Assembly (NCBI GenBank): GCA_022072025.1
Contig: JAJVIP010000015.1
Span: 61,530-125,529 of the forward strand
DNA: 64,000 nucleotides
From: Elusimicrobiota bacterium
GTDB taxonomy: Bacteria; Elusimicrobiota; Elusimicrobia; F11
Direction of reading: 5' to 3'
The notes under the pieces are model-generated. The model did not search any database and was not told where the DNA came from. It was given only the letters and a program-made list of their open reading frames with translations. The translations under genes were made by a program, and so were the position numbers. Below, piece after piece: positions 7,485-15,377 of the stretch; position 1 is the first letter of the stretch; every line of letters starts with the position of its first letter.

Positions 7485-8647
7485 GTTTTGGTCGCATTAC
7501 GCCCCGTTTATTGTCAAAGCCGCTGGGACAGGCGGCTCGTCAATTTCCCGCTGTGATTCTAACCGGACCCCGCCGGTCGGGAAAAACCACGCTGTTGCGG
7601 CACCTTTTTCCAAAGGCGGATTACGTGCTCCTCGAAGCGCCTGATGTGGTGGACCGCGTGCGGTCCGATCCGCGGACTTTCTTGGATGAAATCAAGCGGC
7701 CCGTAATTCTGGATGAAATTCAAAACGCGCCCCAATTGCTGAACTATATACGGGAGCGCATCGATCGGACGCCCTCTCGAAAAGGAGATTGGCTGCTGAC
7801 GGGGTCTCAAGAAGCCCCGCTTATGCACGGCGTAACCGAATCTATGGCCGGCCGGGCGGCTATTTTGCAGCTTTTACCGATGTCGCACCAAGAGGATCCG
7901 CGAGTTTCATGGTTCCAAGGGGGGTTTCCCGAAATTTTGGCTCACCCGCGTGGGGCCCCGCTTTGGTTTCAGTCTTATTTACAAACGTACTTGGAAAGAG
8001 ACGTCCGTCAAATAATCGCCGTGAGAGATTTGTCTATATTCAGACGGTTTATTGCGCTTTTGGCAAGCCGGTCGGGTCAAATCCTAAATAAGACCGACAT
8101 CGCCGCCCCATTGGGATTGTCCATTCCAACCATCACCCAATGGCTTGGTATTCTGGAAGTGACTGGTCAAATCCTTTTGGTGCCGCCTTATTTTGAGAAT
8201 TTCGGAAAGCGCTTGATCAAATCTCCCAAGCTTTACTTTCTTGATTCCGGGCTGCTGTGCCATCTGTTGGGGATTGACAACGTGGGTTTGTTGGCGAGGT
8301 CGCCATTTGCGGGAGCCGTTTTTGAGAGTTTCGTTGCCTCAGAAATTGTGAAGACGCAATTGAACCGGGGAAAAAGACGTGAAATCTATTTTTTCCGTGA
8401 CGAGCAGGGGTTAGAAGTTGATTTCATGGTCCCCGTCGGATCGGGTGAATTGCTCTTGCTGGAGGCAATAGCGACAAAAACGTTTCGATCCAATATGGTC
8501 CAGCCGATGGAGCGCTTGGCCTCATCCATCAAGCGATACAAGACAAGCGCGGTGATGGTGGGTCTTTCTTCACCCGGTGAAGCCCACTCCGCGCTCCGTC
8601 CGGGCGTGAAAGCCGTCGGATTTGAAAACATCTACGAACTGTTGTGA
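7475..8647 (+). CDS. AAA+ ATPase with DUF4143 domain, 5' end replaced by transposon end
   Basis: Homologous in plan to the ATPase at 5078-6298 but a different subfamily. It has Walker A GPRRSGKT, Walker B PVILDEIQNA, a sensor-like WLLTGSQ, and a C-terminal DUF4143 part with GLEVDFMVP. The frame is open from 7472 and encodes RFGRITPRLLSKPLGQAARQFPAVILTGPRR, the usual family N-terminus, but an in-frame TGA lies in repeat R3 and no ATG or GTG is available near it. Only CTG at 7475 or TTG at 7511 could start it. The gene may be crippled or only weakly expressed. The linker after LLPMS also looks shorter than usual. Confidence 0.75.
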   Translation: MRHRFGRITPRLLSKPLGQAARQFPAVILTGPRRSGKTTLLRHLFPKADYVLLEAPDVVDRVRSDPRTFLDEIKRPVILDEIQNAPQLLNYIRERIDRTPSRKGDWLLTGSQEAPLMHGVTESMAGRAAILQLLPMSHQEDPRVSWFQGGFPEILAHPRGAPLWFQSYLQTYLERDVRQIIAVRDLSIFRRFIALLASRSGQILNKTDIAAPLGLSIPTITQWLGILEVTGQILLVPPYFENFGKRLIKSPKLYFLDSGLLCHLLGIDNVGLLARSPFAGAVFESFVASEIVKTQLNRGKRREIYFFRDEQGLEVDFMVPVGSGELLLLEAIATKTFRSNMVQPMERLASSIKRYKTSAVMVGLSSPGEAHSALRPGVKAVGFENIYELL

Positions 8648-8910
8648 ACCGGTTTTGGATATTGGGATAGGGGGTCAAATTCCCAGTATCCAGTCAAGGT
8701 CTCTCACGAGCCACGAACCAACAAAAACTCCTCGCTCAAGGTTTTCCATGCCGGCGCTTCGGTATCTTTGGTCCCAATTTGACTGAAGTGATATTGAGCC
8801 CCAGAGTCGCTGATGCCGCCAAAATTTTCCCCCTTCACTTAACAACCGGTACTGATTTCCTGATTTCAGGTGGGAAAATTTGTGGAACTCAGCTGCGTGC
8901 TGATACAGGG
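8648..8910. other. Convergent intergenic region with small inverted repeats
   Basis: It lies between the ends of the ATPase and the PorV-like gene. It contains a small palindrome around GGGGGTCAAATTCCC (about 8660-8695) and a ~65-bp inverted pair (AAATTTTCCC near 8821, GGGAAAATTT near 8873). The short plus-strand open frame at 8779-8973 overlaps the PorV gene and has no convincing coding features. Confidence 0.5.
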
Positions 8911-9837
8911 TTAAAACTGAAAACCGAGGGTGACCTTGTGGCTATCGTCCAGTTCGTCTGCCAGCAGAAATGAATAGTCCAAACGTGCATTCCCGACATG
9001 AAAGCCCGTACCAACCGAGAACCGGTTATCTTTATTCTCTGAGTCTTTGAGATCAATTCGATAACCCAACCGAATGGCAATGGAATTGAAGCTGTATTCA
9101 GATCCCACGCTAATGAAACTCTGCGCTTCATTTACGTTACGTCCGATATCGGTGGCCAAAAGGAATTGCTGTCTTGTCTGCATTTGAAACACCTGGCTGA
9201 TGCCTGCTTTTAAACTGGTCGGCAGAGGATCTGCTTCATCTAGAAATTTAACGTCCGGACCGAAATTCAACAGCGCCAAACCAAAATTATTTCCTTTCCA
9301 AGCCGAGTGTTGGATTCCAATGTCTCCAGCAAAAGCGGTCGCGGATTCGGCTTCACCCAATTCAGTTCGCAAGATCTTTGCCGACACGCCGACTGAAGGA
9401 AAATGCGCATAACTGTGGGCCCATCCGATTTGCCACAGGAGGTCCTGCTGTACGTGGACAGTTCGGAGAACACCATTTGTGTCCACGAGTTCAGCTTCAC
9501 CGGCATCGTAATATCCTATGGCTGACCCAATGCATCCGATAGAAGTGGGAACCGCAAATGCGGCACTGGCTGATTTATCTTCCGCGAAACCGCGTGCGTA
9601 CCCCAGAATAATCTCTGCCCGTTTGAGGCCGGTTAAACCCGCGGGATTGTATTGAAGTGATTCCACGTCTCTATTTATTGCCGTATAAGTTTCAGCCATT
9701 GCCGGTGCTCGAGATCCCATGGAACGCCTGAGAGTAAGTCCGCCCGCTCGACCGGGAGATGAAGCAATGCTTGGTGTAGTGAAAAGCAGATAAATTGCAG
9801 ATAATAGAAGTAACGATTTAACGTCGTTCCTCATCAT
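8911..9837 (-). CDS. PorV/PorQ-like outer-membrane beta-barrel protein
   Basis: 308 residues with an N-terminal signal peptide (LLLLSAIYLLFTTPSIAS). The rest alternates like a beta-barrel. GSRAPAMAETYTAINRDVESLQYNPAGL matches the PorV/PorQ (UPF0164-like) family start, where A-rich, YNPAGL-type segments are diagnostic. In Bacteroidota PorV shuttles type IX cargo at the cell surface. Here it is translationally coupled to the upstream surface enzyme gene (stop TAA and start ATG share one base), which itself ends in a sorting-like domain. The functional link is inferred; no other type IX components are in the window. Confidence 0.8.
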   Translation of the reverse strand: MMRNDVKSLLLLSAIYLLFTTPSIASSPGRAGGLTLRRSMGSRAPAMAETYTAINRDVESLQYNPAGLTGLKRAEIILGYARGFAEDKSASAAFAVPTSIGCIGSAIGYYDAGEAELVDTNGVLRTVHVQQDLLWQIGWAHSYAHFPSVGVSAKILRTELGEAESATAFAGDIGIQHSAWKGNNFGLALLNFGPDVKFLDEADPLPTSLKAGISQVFQMQTRQQFLLATDIGRNVNEAQSFISVGSEYSFNSIAIRLGYRIDLKDSENKDNRFSVGTGFHVGNARLDYSFLLADELDDSHKVTLGFQF

Positions 9838-12800
9838 TATTTGACCATCACAATTTTGCGTGTTTTATCAACACCGGGAGCTTTGATGTTCGCGACATAA
9901 ACACCGCTGGCGAGTTTTTGTCCAGCTTCATTTCGTAAATCCCAATCGATTCCGTTTGTGCCGGCGACGACCGCTTGGCTGATTTGTTTAACTTCTTGTC
10001 CTTCCATTGTAAAAATAGAAATGGTGGCAACGCCGCTGGCGGAAGGATTCAACAGAAACGTCATGATCTCCCCTTTATTTCCGTGAACCAGACCACCTTC
10101 AAATCCCCAAATTTTTGCATCTCCTTTCGGCACAAGAATGCCGCCATAAACATCATCCCCGCCTTGAGTGTCGGAATCATGTTGGTTGGAAGCGCTTTGT
10201 CCGAGCGACGGAGTGTGGACATTCGCCGCGGATGTACCAAACAATCCGGAGGGCAGCGGGGTGCCGCTGTCAAAATAGGCGGCGATGTGTTTCACTTTTT
10301 CTGCTGCCACGCTGTAGCTGGCCAATGGTTTGTTGGGGTTGAGCGCATCGAAAATATTCAAAACTGTATAAGCCGAATTTAGCGCCTCGTAAGGTCGACC
10401 CCAGTCACTGTAATTTGCTCTTCCACCACCCATCCATGCGTACCTTGTATCATCGGGCTTCCATGGAATCACTGCTTCCCAACCCAATTCATCGATGCCG
10501 GGTCCGCCATGAAAGAACTCGTTTTCATAGGCAGCCATCCAAGAAAAAATCTTGTCCTTGGTAACCGTATCTACATCATTCCATCGGCTTAACGGCACAA
10601 ACCAACCATGCGGTGCTGTTGCGCGTGCCAATGCGCCATCTCCGGCGACGCGGCTGGGGTCCGGCATGAGGTTAGCTTCATTACCAGGAAAGCGGGCTTG
10701 TCTCAGATAGGCTTTATCACGTTCGGGTTGATACTCGTTGGGACCGACCCAGTATTCAAATACTGGATAGCATCCCAGTGTTTGAGTCATTGGTTGCGTT
10801 CCAAAGGCCTGGAATCCATAAAATTCCGCAAAATCTATTTGCGCTGCCATGACCGGCTTTACAGAATCGTTGAAGAAGCTAACACCTGGCGCTTCATTTG
10901 GTGTTATCGGAAAACCATGAATGGCGCGTAGTCCGGACATGAACAAAGCAGAATGAAAATTGGCGTGTTTGATGAGAATGGGTCCTTGTGATTTCGAGCT
11001 CCAATTTACAGAAGTATCCAAAAGACTGTTTGCGAGCTCAGTAAACCGGGTGGCAGATATGCGGTTGGAAAGCAGTAAGGCCGCAAGAATGGGGACACCC
11101 TCGGCTCCTTCACGATCCCAACTTCCACCAGGCGAAGTATTGGGTTTGCCATTAAGATAGTTATGAACAATTTTATTATTGACAATAAATCGAGACAGAT
11201 TGATGTTTTGACGTATTTGCTGACATAGAGCAACAATGGCGTCTTTATCTTGGATTGTTACGCTGGGATCCTGAGCCAATCCCTCCAAGATGAGCAGATT
11301 CATAAATGGAAGGGCATTGTCATCGCTGGATTGTTCAAAGCCCCCTGTAATTTGAATTTCATTTGGTGTCATATCCGCATTATTGTTGCCACCTCGCGGT
11401 ATTTTCGTCATGTACGCCCGATGAAAAGTTCCTTGGGAGTATTTGTTCTCATCCGTTGAGGATTGGAGAAGTTGAAGAGTCTCCAAGCCTTTTTTGATTT
11501 GGCCCCAGCTTTGCAGATACTTCTGATCGGGAGAAATCGTATCCAGCCAACCCATCTTGTAAGCCGCCGCCAATGAAAGAAAACGAAGAGTGACTTCATT
11601 TATATTGACGTGAGATCCGTATCCCCGGTTTAACGGCCATGGTCCTGGGGACCAAGAAAAGTTCTGTGTGTTACAATCTCTCCATTGACCTTCAGTCCCT
11701 GTACCGTAAAACGCATGTGTAAACCCCACCAGCTTATTGTTGACCAGATCACTCGTAAAATAACGAACTGTGGCGGAGGCGTATCTGTTCAATCTATCAG
11801 CGTAGGGATTGGAAGGAGCCAGCGCAACCGTCTGTTTGATGAGAGGCATGCTCAAATCACCAAAAACAGTCTGCCCCTGTGTGTTTTGAGAAAATGCGCG
11901 AATACTGTAATACCAATCTCCGTTTTGCGGTTTGATAAACGTGTATTTTGTGTCCCCCGCGTTGATTTGTTTCCAGCTACCGGGAGCCCATGAGGGGGGG
12001 TCCTGTGTGAACTCAAAAATTTCATACTGCGTCGCGCGTGGGACGGCTCCCCAACTTAAGGTATAGGTCCCGTCCGTATCGGGATTTACCGTCGGCTGAA
12101 AAACCGGGATAGAAGGAGGCAAATCAGCTGGATTTCCTTGGACCGTTTGACGAAGATTCGGCGTGCTCAAGTCGCTGTAGATGTACTGGCCTTGTGTGTT
12201 CCGAGAAAATGCACGAATGCTGTAGTACCAAGTTCCGTTTTGGGATTTCCTAAATGTGTATTTGTTCTCCCACGCATTAATTTGTTTCCAACTGCCGGGC
12301 GCCCAAGAGGGAGGATCCTCAGTAAATTCGAAAATCTCGTAAAGGTTTGCTCGGGGCACTGCTCCCCAGTTCAATGTATAAATCCCATCGGTGTCGGGAT
12401 TGACCGTTGCCTGAAACACCGGAGTTGCGGGCGATAGATCCGATGGATTTCCCTGAACAGTTTGGCGAACATTCGGTGCGCTTAAGTCGCCGTTTATCCA
12501 TTGTCCCTGTGTGTTCTGGGTAAATGCTCGAATACTGTAATACCACGTGCCGTTTTGGGATTTCCTAAATGTGTATTTGTTCTCCCACGCATTAATTTGC
12601 TTCCAACTGCCTGGCGACCATGAAGGGGGGTCCTCAGTGAACTCAAAGATCTCATAACTTTTAGCGCGAGACACCGCTCCCCAATCTAATGTGTAGACAC
12701 CATCCGTGTCGGGGTTGACGGTGGGCTGGAGCACAGGGATTGCGGGTGGAAAATCCGCCTCATTTCCCTGAACAGTCTGACGAAGAAGCGGCGTGCTGAG

Positions 12801-13151
12801 GTTGCTAAATTCCCATTGTCCCTGTGCATTCGGTGCAGATGCACGAATGCTGTAATACCAAGTTCCGTTTTGGGATTTCTTAAATGTGTATTTGTTCTCC
12901 CACGCGTTAATTTGTTTCCAACTGCCTGGTTTCCAAGAAGGGGGGTCCTCGGTAAATTCAAAAATCTCGTACATGCGCGCAGCTGGCACAACTCCCCAAG
13001 TCAATGTGTAGGTTCCATCCGTATCGGGGTTTATCGTGGGTTGAAAGACAGGTGTAGGAGGCGGAGCGCCAACAGATTCATGGGTATATGCAAATAATAA
13101 CAGAAGGGAAAAACCGTAGGCTAAACGGACCCTGGATTTTTTATGAAGCAT
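9837..13151 (-). CDS. Large secreted protein: four 105-residue repeats, putative alpha/alpha-barrel glycosidase domain, FlgD-like C-terminal domain
   Basis: 1,104 residues from ATG 13151; a longer frame to 13301 merely reads through repeat R4. Residues 1-30 are a signal peptide. Residues ~33-455 are four near-identical 105-residue repeats, each with NPDTDG-YTL-WG, YEIFEFTEDPPSW and TWYYSIRA, resembling fibronectin-III-type carbohydrate or adhesion modules. Residues ~460-990 are a helical domain (SSDDNALPFMNLL, GGSWDREGAEG, GPGIDELGWEA) that looks like glucoamylase-type six-hairpin enzymes; activity is unproven. The last ~85 residues (SIFTMEGQEVKQI...LASGVYVANIKAPG...KIVMVK) match FlgD-like/type IX-style C-terminal sorting folds. 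It is coupled to the PorV-like gene. Confidence 0.82.
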   Translation of the reverse strand: MLHKKSRVRLAYGFSLLLLFAYTHESVGAPPPTPVFQPTINPDTDGTYTLTWGVVPAARMYEIFEFTEDPPSWKPGSWKQINAWENKYTFKKSQNGTWYYSIRASAPNAQGQWEFSNLSTPLLRQTVQGNEADFPPAIPVLQPTVNPDTDGVYTLDWGAVSRAKSYEIFEFTEDPPSWSPGSWKQINAWENKYTFRKSQNGTWYYSIRAFTQNTQGQWINGDLSAPNVRQTVQGNPSDLSPATPVFQATVNPDTDGIYTLNWGAVPRANLYEIFEFTEDPPSWAPGSWKQINAWENKYTFRKSQNGTWYYSIRAFSRNTQGQYIYSDLSTPNLRQTVQGNPADLPPSIPVFQPTVNPDTDGTYTLSWGAVPRATQYEIFEFTQDPPSWAPGSWKQINAGDTKYTFIKPQNGDWYYSIRAFSQNTQGQTVFGDLSMPLIKQTVALAPSNPYADRLNRYASATVRYFTSDLVNNKLVGFTHAFYGTGTEGQWRDCNTQNFSWSPGPWPLNRGYGSHVNINEVTLRFLSLAAAYKMGWLDTISPDQKYLQSWGQIKKGLETLQLLQSSTDENKYSQGTFHRAYMTKIPRGGNNNADMTPNEIQITGGFEQSSDDNALPFMNLLILEGLAQDPSVTIQDKDAIVALCQQIRQNINLSRFIVNNKIVHNYLNGKPNTSPGGSWDREGAEGVPILAALLLSNRISATRFTELANSLLDTSVNWSSKSQGPILIKHANFHSALFMSGLRAIHGFPITPNEAPGVSFFNDSVKPVMAAQIDFAEFYGFQAFGTQPMTQTLGCYPVFEYWVGPNEYQPERDKAYLRQARFPGNEANLMPDPSRVAGDGALARATAPHGWFVPLSRWNDVDTVTKDKIFSWMAAYENEFFHGGPGIDELGWEAVIPWKPDDTRYAWMGGGRANYSDWGRPYEALNSAYTVLNIFDALNPNKPLASYSVAAEKVKHIAAYFDSGTPLPSGLFGTSAANVHTPSLGQSASNQHDSDTQGGDDVYGGILVPKGDAKIWGFEGGLVHGNKGEIMTFLLNPSASGVATISIFTMEGQEVKQISQAVVAGTNGIDWDLRNEAGQKLASGVYVANIKAPGVDKTRKIVMVK
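11795..13055 (-). repeat. Four tandem 315-bp in-frame repeats within the secreted protein gene
   Basis: The repeat unit is 105 codons. Landmark valines in the four PxxPVxQ repeat starts fall at residues ~35, 140, 245 and 350. The core YTFRKSQNGTWYYSIRA is near-invariant in the first three. The fourth is the most diverged (INAGDTKYTFIKPQNGDWYYS). Such high identity favours slippage or unequal recombination. Confidence 0.9.
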
Positions 13152-13241
13152 TCTCCATACCCTCGTTGATACGTTTGGCTGCAGGCGGCGAAGGAGTTTA
13201 TAATAAACCTGGAATAAGAGAATAACTTTTTTTGCCTTCTG

Positions 13242-13262
13242 AATTGGTGCCGCAGTTGTCAT
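13242..13262 (+). repeat. Partial RAYT-linked repeat R4
   Basis: The first 21 bases (AATTGGTGCCGCAGTTGTC plus AT) match R1, after which the sequence diverges. It lies about 90 bases upstream of the secreted enzyme's start codon and looks like a decayed or deleted element end. Confidence 0.75.
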
Positions 13263-13428
13263 GATTTGGAAGGTGGCCTGCATTCTTGAAATATACCACA
13301 CGGATTAATGCTCCTTGGGAGGGATGATTCCCACGCCTCCCAGCGACGACATTCGTGAATTTTTTCGATAATTGGACGCGCTCTTTCATTGATATTTAAT
13401 CTGGCCTTAACCTCTTCTTAAGATCAAG

Positions 13429-13460
13429 AATCGGTGCCGCAGTTGTCATTTGGCATTTGA
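13429..13460 (+). repeat. RAYT-linked terminal repeat R5 (direct)
   Basis: Matches R1 over 32 bases except one change in the leading tetranucleotide (AATC instead of AATT before GGTGCC). Left boundary of unit B. Confidence 0.88.
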
Positions 13461-13573
13461 AGCCGAGCTGAATGTTTGGGTTTTGAGTCAAAAAACCAGG
13501 GGGCAGGCCCCACCATGCGACATTTGTCGGGGTAATTCCTCGATAATAGACCCTCAATGAAAGTTTCGCCGCA

Positions 13574-13612
13574 CCGCCCGTCCTCCAACCCTGGCGGACG
13601 GGCGGTTTTTTT
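13574..13612 (+). terminator. Repeated intrinsic terminator block, copy 2
   Basis: Same hairpin as at 4960-4991 with one changed base in the left arm (CCGCCCGTCCTCCA), followed by seven Ts. It precedes plus-strand cargo genes and would stop transcription entering from the left. Confidence 0.78.
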
Positions 13613-13745
13613 ATCTCTTTCTCAAAATCTTAGGCGTAGCCCAAATCTCGTTATCGAGCCCGCCAGGCCCCCTCGCCAAGCCCTTTTTGAGTTTTTGGCC
13701 ACAGATAATAAGCCAGGTTCTTTTTGAAATTCGTAGAATTCCTCC

Positions 13746-13991
13746 ATGCCTAAAGTATTTGAATGGAATGGATACAAATTTTTCTTTTTCTCAAACGAAG
13801 GGAATCCCTTGGAACCCTGCCATATTCATGTGAGGAAAGGTTCAAGTGTCGCCAAATTTTGGCTTGACCCAACCCTTTCCTTGGCCCATTCTTACGAAAT
13901 GAGTAGCAAAGACCTCAATGTGCTCCGTCATAAAATAGAAGAAAACCTTGTGCTTATCAGGAGAAGATGGAATGAATTCTTTAATGATTGA
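13746..13991 (+). CDS. DUF4160 protein (putative toxin-antitoxin partner)
   Basis: 81 residues starting MPKVFEWNGYKFFFFSNEGNPLEPCHIHVRKG. The pattern PxH-I-HV followed by AKFWLDP is the signature of DUF4160. Members usually pair with DUF2442 proteins in a toxin-antitoxin-like arrangement; which partner is toxic is not established here. It overlaps the next gene by 20 bases. It is cargo of unit B. Confidence 0.88.
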   Translation: MPKVFEWNGYKFFFFSNEGNPLEPCHIHVRKGSSVAKFWLDPTLSLAHSYEMSSKDLNVLRHKIEENLVLIRRRWNEFFND

Positions 13992-14238
13992 AGCTTCCGC
14001 ATCAAAAGTTTGGTTTGACAACGACAACATGTGGGTTTCTCTTCATGATGGCCGTCAATTGTCGGTACCACTCGTTTATTTTCCCAGACTTGAAAAAGCA
14101 ACACCTTCGCAACGAGAGAAATTCGAAATCAGTGGAGGCGGAACAGGTTTGCATTGGGATGACTTGGACGAGGATATCAGTGTTCCTGGCCTGCTCATCG
14201 GGAAAAAAGACCTGACCACGTTTCAATACCAGATCTAA
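13972..14238 (+). CDS. DUF2442 protein (partner of DUF4160)
   Basis: 88 residues from ATG 13972. VWFDNDNMWVSLHDGRQLSVPLVYFPRL and GTGLHWDDLDEDISVPGLLIG are the DUF2442 core. A longer frame exists upstream, but this start gives the normal family N-terminus. It overlaps DUF4160 by 20 bases, as expected for a co-translated pair, and ends about 25 bases before repeat R6. It is inferred to be the antitoxin-like member because family members contain a small DNA-binding-type fold. Confidence 0.87.
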   Translation: MNSLMIEASASKVWFDNDNMWVSLHDGRQLSVPLVYFPRLEKATPSQREKFEISGGGTGLHWDDLDEDISVPGLLIGKKDLTTFQYQI

Positions 14239-14265
14239 GCAGAAAATATGGGGTCAAATCCCCAG

Positions 14266-14297
14266 AATTGGTGCCGCAGTTGTCATTTGGCATTTGA
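14266..14297 (+). repeat. RAYT-linked repeat R6 (direct)
   Basis: Identical to R1 and R2 over 32 bases. Left edge of the second copy of the 1.14-kb transposase segment. Confidence 0.9.
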
Positions 14298-14305
14298 AGC
14301 TGGGT

Positions 14306-15271
14306 TCATCCACTTTTGAACAGGGCTTTCCTTAATATTTCCAATTCCGGCGCTTTTTCAATCTGGTCATCCATTCGATGGAGGGCATGGCTGATCGTCG
14401 ATGCGTCGCGATTTAAATACTGGCCCAATTCTGTTGTGGTGAATCGGAAATATTTCTTGGCCAAATACATCAACAAATATCGCACCCTGCTTAGTTTTCT
14501 TTCTTTGTTGAGAGATCGTAGATCAGCCGGCGAAACTTCCAACACCTCCGCCACCTTTTCCCCCAAGATGTCGATTGATTTAATTTCATGATCTCCCGAT
14601 AGGCCTTTCTTGACCCGATCAACCTCGAACCGGTTTTTAATCTCATCGATAAAAAGAGGATTTCCTAAAAAGCCGTTTGCATTCATCCCTTCAAAAGCCC
14701 CTCCCTGGCCAATATTCAGTCCCTCCTTGATGAATTTTTGATAATTCCCCCATGCCAATTGCCCTGCGCCAAATCTCCTTAAAATCAGATTGATAAATTT
14801 CTGCACATATTCCGGTGCGCCCGGTGAAAGGTAAAAACGATGACTGGACCACTTCCAATCCTCCAATTTTTGAACCAAGGTGTGTTTGCGTGTGCGAACA
14901 GGGTTCAAATGGATATATTTAATTAATTGCAGAAGGTAGGCATCATGATCACAAATGCGCGCCTTGTAGCGGCTTTCAAAAACATGCCCGGTTAATTGGT
15001 GTCGTTTATTGAACCAAAGGGCATAAGAAGTCAAAAGCCGCCGCATGAAAACGTTGAGATTGGCCTGAGGGGTACTGACCAGCATATGGAAATGATTCGG
15101 CATTAAACACCAGCCCCACAACTGGATTTCCGATATCTGCGCTTTTTCAAATAGGATCCCCTCGAATTTCTCAAAATCATCGGTTTCTCTGTAAATCGTT
15201 TCCCGTCGATTCCCTCGGCTGTAGACGTGATAGAAAGCTCCCTGAAACTCATAACGGCGCGGTCGTGGCAT
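14306..15271 (-). CDS. REP-associated tyrosine transposase (Y1/RAYT) with DnaA-like C-terminus, copy 2
   Basis: The encoded protein is identical to the copy at 6383-7348: HUH motif in PNHFHMLV, tyrosine in LIKYIHLNPVR, DnaA-IV-like tail. Start at ATG 15271 for the same reason. It lies downstream of and in the same orientation as the transglutaminase gene and could be transcribed from that operon. Near-identity of the flanking DNA up to both ends except at the right terminal repeat (two base changes in R7) points to recent duplication. Confidence 0.93.
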   Translation of the reverse strand: MPRPRRYEFQGAFYHVYSRGNRRETIYRETDDFEKFEGILFEKAQISEIQLWGWCLMPNHFHMLVSTPQANLNVFMRRLLTSYALWFNKRHQLTGHVFESRYKARICDHDAYLLQLIKYIHLNPVRTRKHTLVQKLEDWKWSSHRFYLSPGAPEYVQKFINLILRRFGAGQLAWGNYQKFIKEGLNIGQGGAFEGMNANGFLGNPLFIDEIKNRFEVDRVKKGLSGDHEIKSIDILGEKVAEVLEVSPADLRSLNKERKLSRVRYLLMYLAKKYFRFTTTELGQYLNRDASTISHALHRMDDQIEKAPELEILRKALFKSG

Positions 15272-15377
15272 AAAGGCCCCCTTGGGAAGGGGTGATTTAT
15301 TAATGAGAAGGGGATTTTTAAGCGGTTTATTCGCGAATTGTCGACGGAGAGTATAGGATTTTAAGAAGGTGGATGAC

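Larger units (their letters stand above)
13152..13745. other. 594-bp non-coding stretch with partial repeat, hairpins and left end of unit B
   Basis: From left to right: the signal-peptide gene's ribosome-binding site (GGAG before ATG 13151), a truncated RAYT repeat (R4), a TGGGAGG/CCTCCCA hairpin near 13317-13345, terminal repeat R5, the shared block CTCAATGAAAGTTTC and the second terminator hairpin, then about 110 bases leading to the DUF4160 gene. No plausible protein frame is present. Confidence 0.75.

Noticed and set aside
8779..8973. 64-codon plus-strand open frame
   Set aside because: Overlaps the PorV-like gene's 3' end antisense and lies on a small inverted repeat; no ribosome-binding site or family pattern.
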